Notes under the pieces: generated by a model | What the model was told of the DNA's origin: nothing | The model's database searches: none | Seen by the model: only the letters and a program-made list of their open reading frames with translations | NCBI GenBank assembly: GCA_000432015.1 | Contig: HF985505.1 | Span: forward strand, 40,053-45,260 | Direction of reading: 5' to 3' | Source of the DNA: Clostridium sp. CAG:1024 | Lineage (GTDB): Bacteria; Bacillota; Clostridia; Christensenellales; CAG-138 | Length of the DNA stretch: 5,208 bases | Made by a program: the position numbers and the translations under genes | Part shown: in pieces, positions 5,138 to 5,208 of the stretch | Position numbering within the stretch: the first letter of the stretch is position 1 | How the letters are laid out: the number at the start of each line of letters is the position of its first letter

Positions 5138-5153
5138 AATAATGATTCTTATT
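5138..5153. promoter_or_regulatory. Fur/PerR-like box
   Basis: AATAATGATTCTTATT has AATAA/TTATT arms around 6 nt. It shares the run ATAATGATT with the classic Fur box. It lies directly on the predicted start of transcription, a repressing position. AT-rich sites of this size can arise by chance, so it is a candidate only. It would fit metal- or peroxide-controlled expression, perhaps autoregulation, of the gene at 5173. Confidence 0.4.
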
Positions 5154-5172
5154 CTTGTAAGGAGTGGCTGCA

Positions 5173-5208
5173 ATGTCTAAATACGCAGAGGAGATATTGG
5201 CCGCCGTA
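5173..5208 (+). CDS. Start of the next gene, partial (possibly a Fur-family regulator)
   Basis: Twelve codons, MSKYAEEILAAV, run off the window. AAGGAG at 5159-5164, 8 nt before the ATG, and a good promoter at 5101-5130 show a real gene start. The short amphipathic N-terminus, YAEEILAAV, resembles the first helix of some clostridial Fur-family repressors, and a Fur-like box lies in its leader. Twelve residues are far too few to assign a family, so the Fur idea is a guess from context. Confidence 0.6.
   Translation, partial: MSKYAEEILAAV

Noticed and set aside
1..5208. CRISPR array, rRNA, tRNA, riboswitch or insertion-sequence ends
   Set aside because: No regularly spaced repeats, no recognisable RNA genes and no transposase or IS terminal repeats were seen.

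Overview
The window looks like chromosome from a low-to-mid-GC Gram-positive anaerobe, most likely a gut Clostridia member (Oscillospiraceae/Lachnospiraceae-like). This rests on an AdhE-type fermentative dehydrogenase, strong AGGAGG-type ribosome sites, consensus sigma-A promoters, and fragments of a Tn1549/CTn-like conjugative element of the kind common in these bacteria. The taxonomy is inference; no rRNA or tRNA is present.

Layout. (1) 1-1108, minus strand: the first 369 codons of a CoA-acylating aldehyde dehydrogenase, most likely the N-terminal half of bifunctional adhE. It has a near-consensus promoter (1167-1195) and a perfect 10-bp-arm palindrome between promoter and start. (2) 1196-1724: a poorly explained gap with one unrecognised 70-75 codon ORF (1206-1436), a 7-bp hairpin, a perfect 15-bp hairpin (1521-1555) and a terminator-like hairpin (1665-1694). 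(3) about 1560-3285: a scarred remnant of an integrative conjugative element. It holds a ParA ATPase cut at residue ~147, an unrecognised 28-residue tail in another frame, an apparently intact AbrB-type antitoxin / RelE-ParE-type toxin operon with its own promoter and a 14-bp-arm operator palindrome, a terminator, and the N-terminal ~116 residues of a DUF3991/Toprim (primase-like) element protein. (4) about 3286-5086: the DUF3991 gene runs directly into the 3' side of a minus-strand LysR-family regulator gene. The regulator has lost its effector domain, keeping ~94 native residues. It is divergent from an intact 466-residue MATE efflux pump, and the shared gap has a consensus lysR promoter with an imperfect palindrome over it. 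(5) 5101-5208: a new promoter with a Fur-like box and the first 12 codons of the next gene.

How the parts work together. The LysR/MATE pair was probably a normal divergent regulator-pump unit whose regulator was decapitated when element DNA was joined to it. The element itself has been reduced by at least one internal deletion. The toxin-antitoxin operon is the only element module left apparently whole, which fits it being hard to lose. I see no clearly new biological system. The most interesting points are the two recombination scars, the DNA-binding-domain-only LysR remnant in front of the pump, the adhE leader palindrome, and the overlapping alternative hairpins between the toxin and DUF3991.
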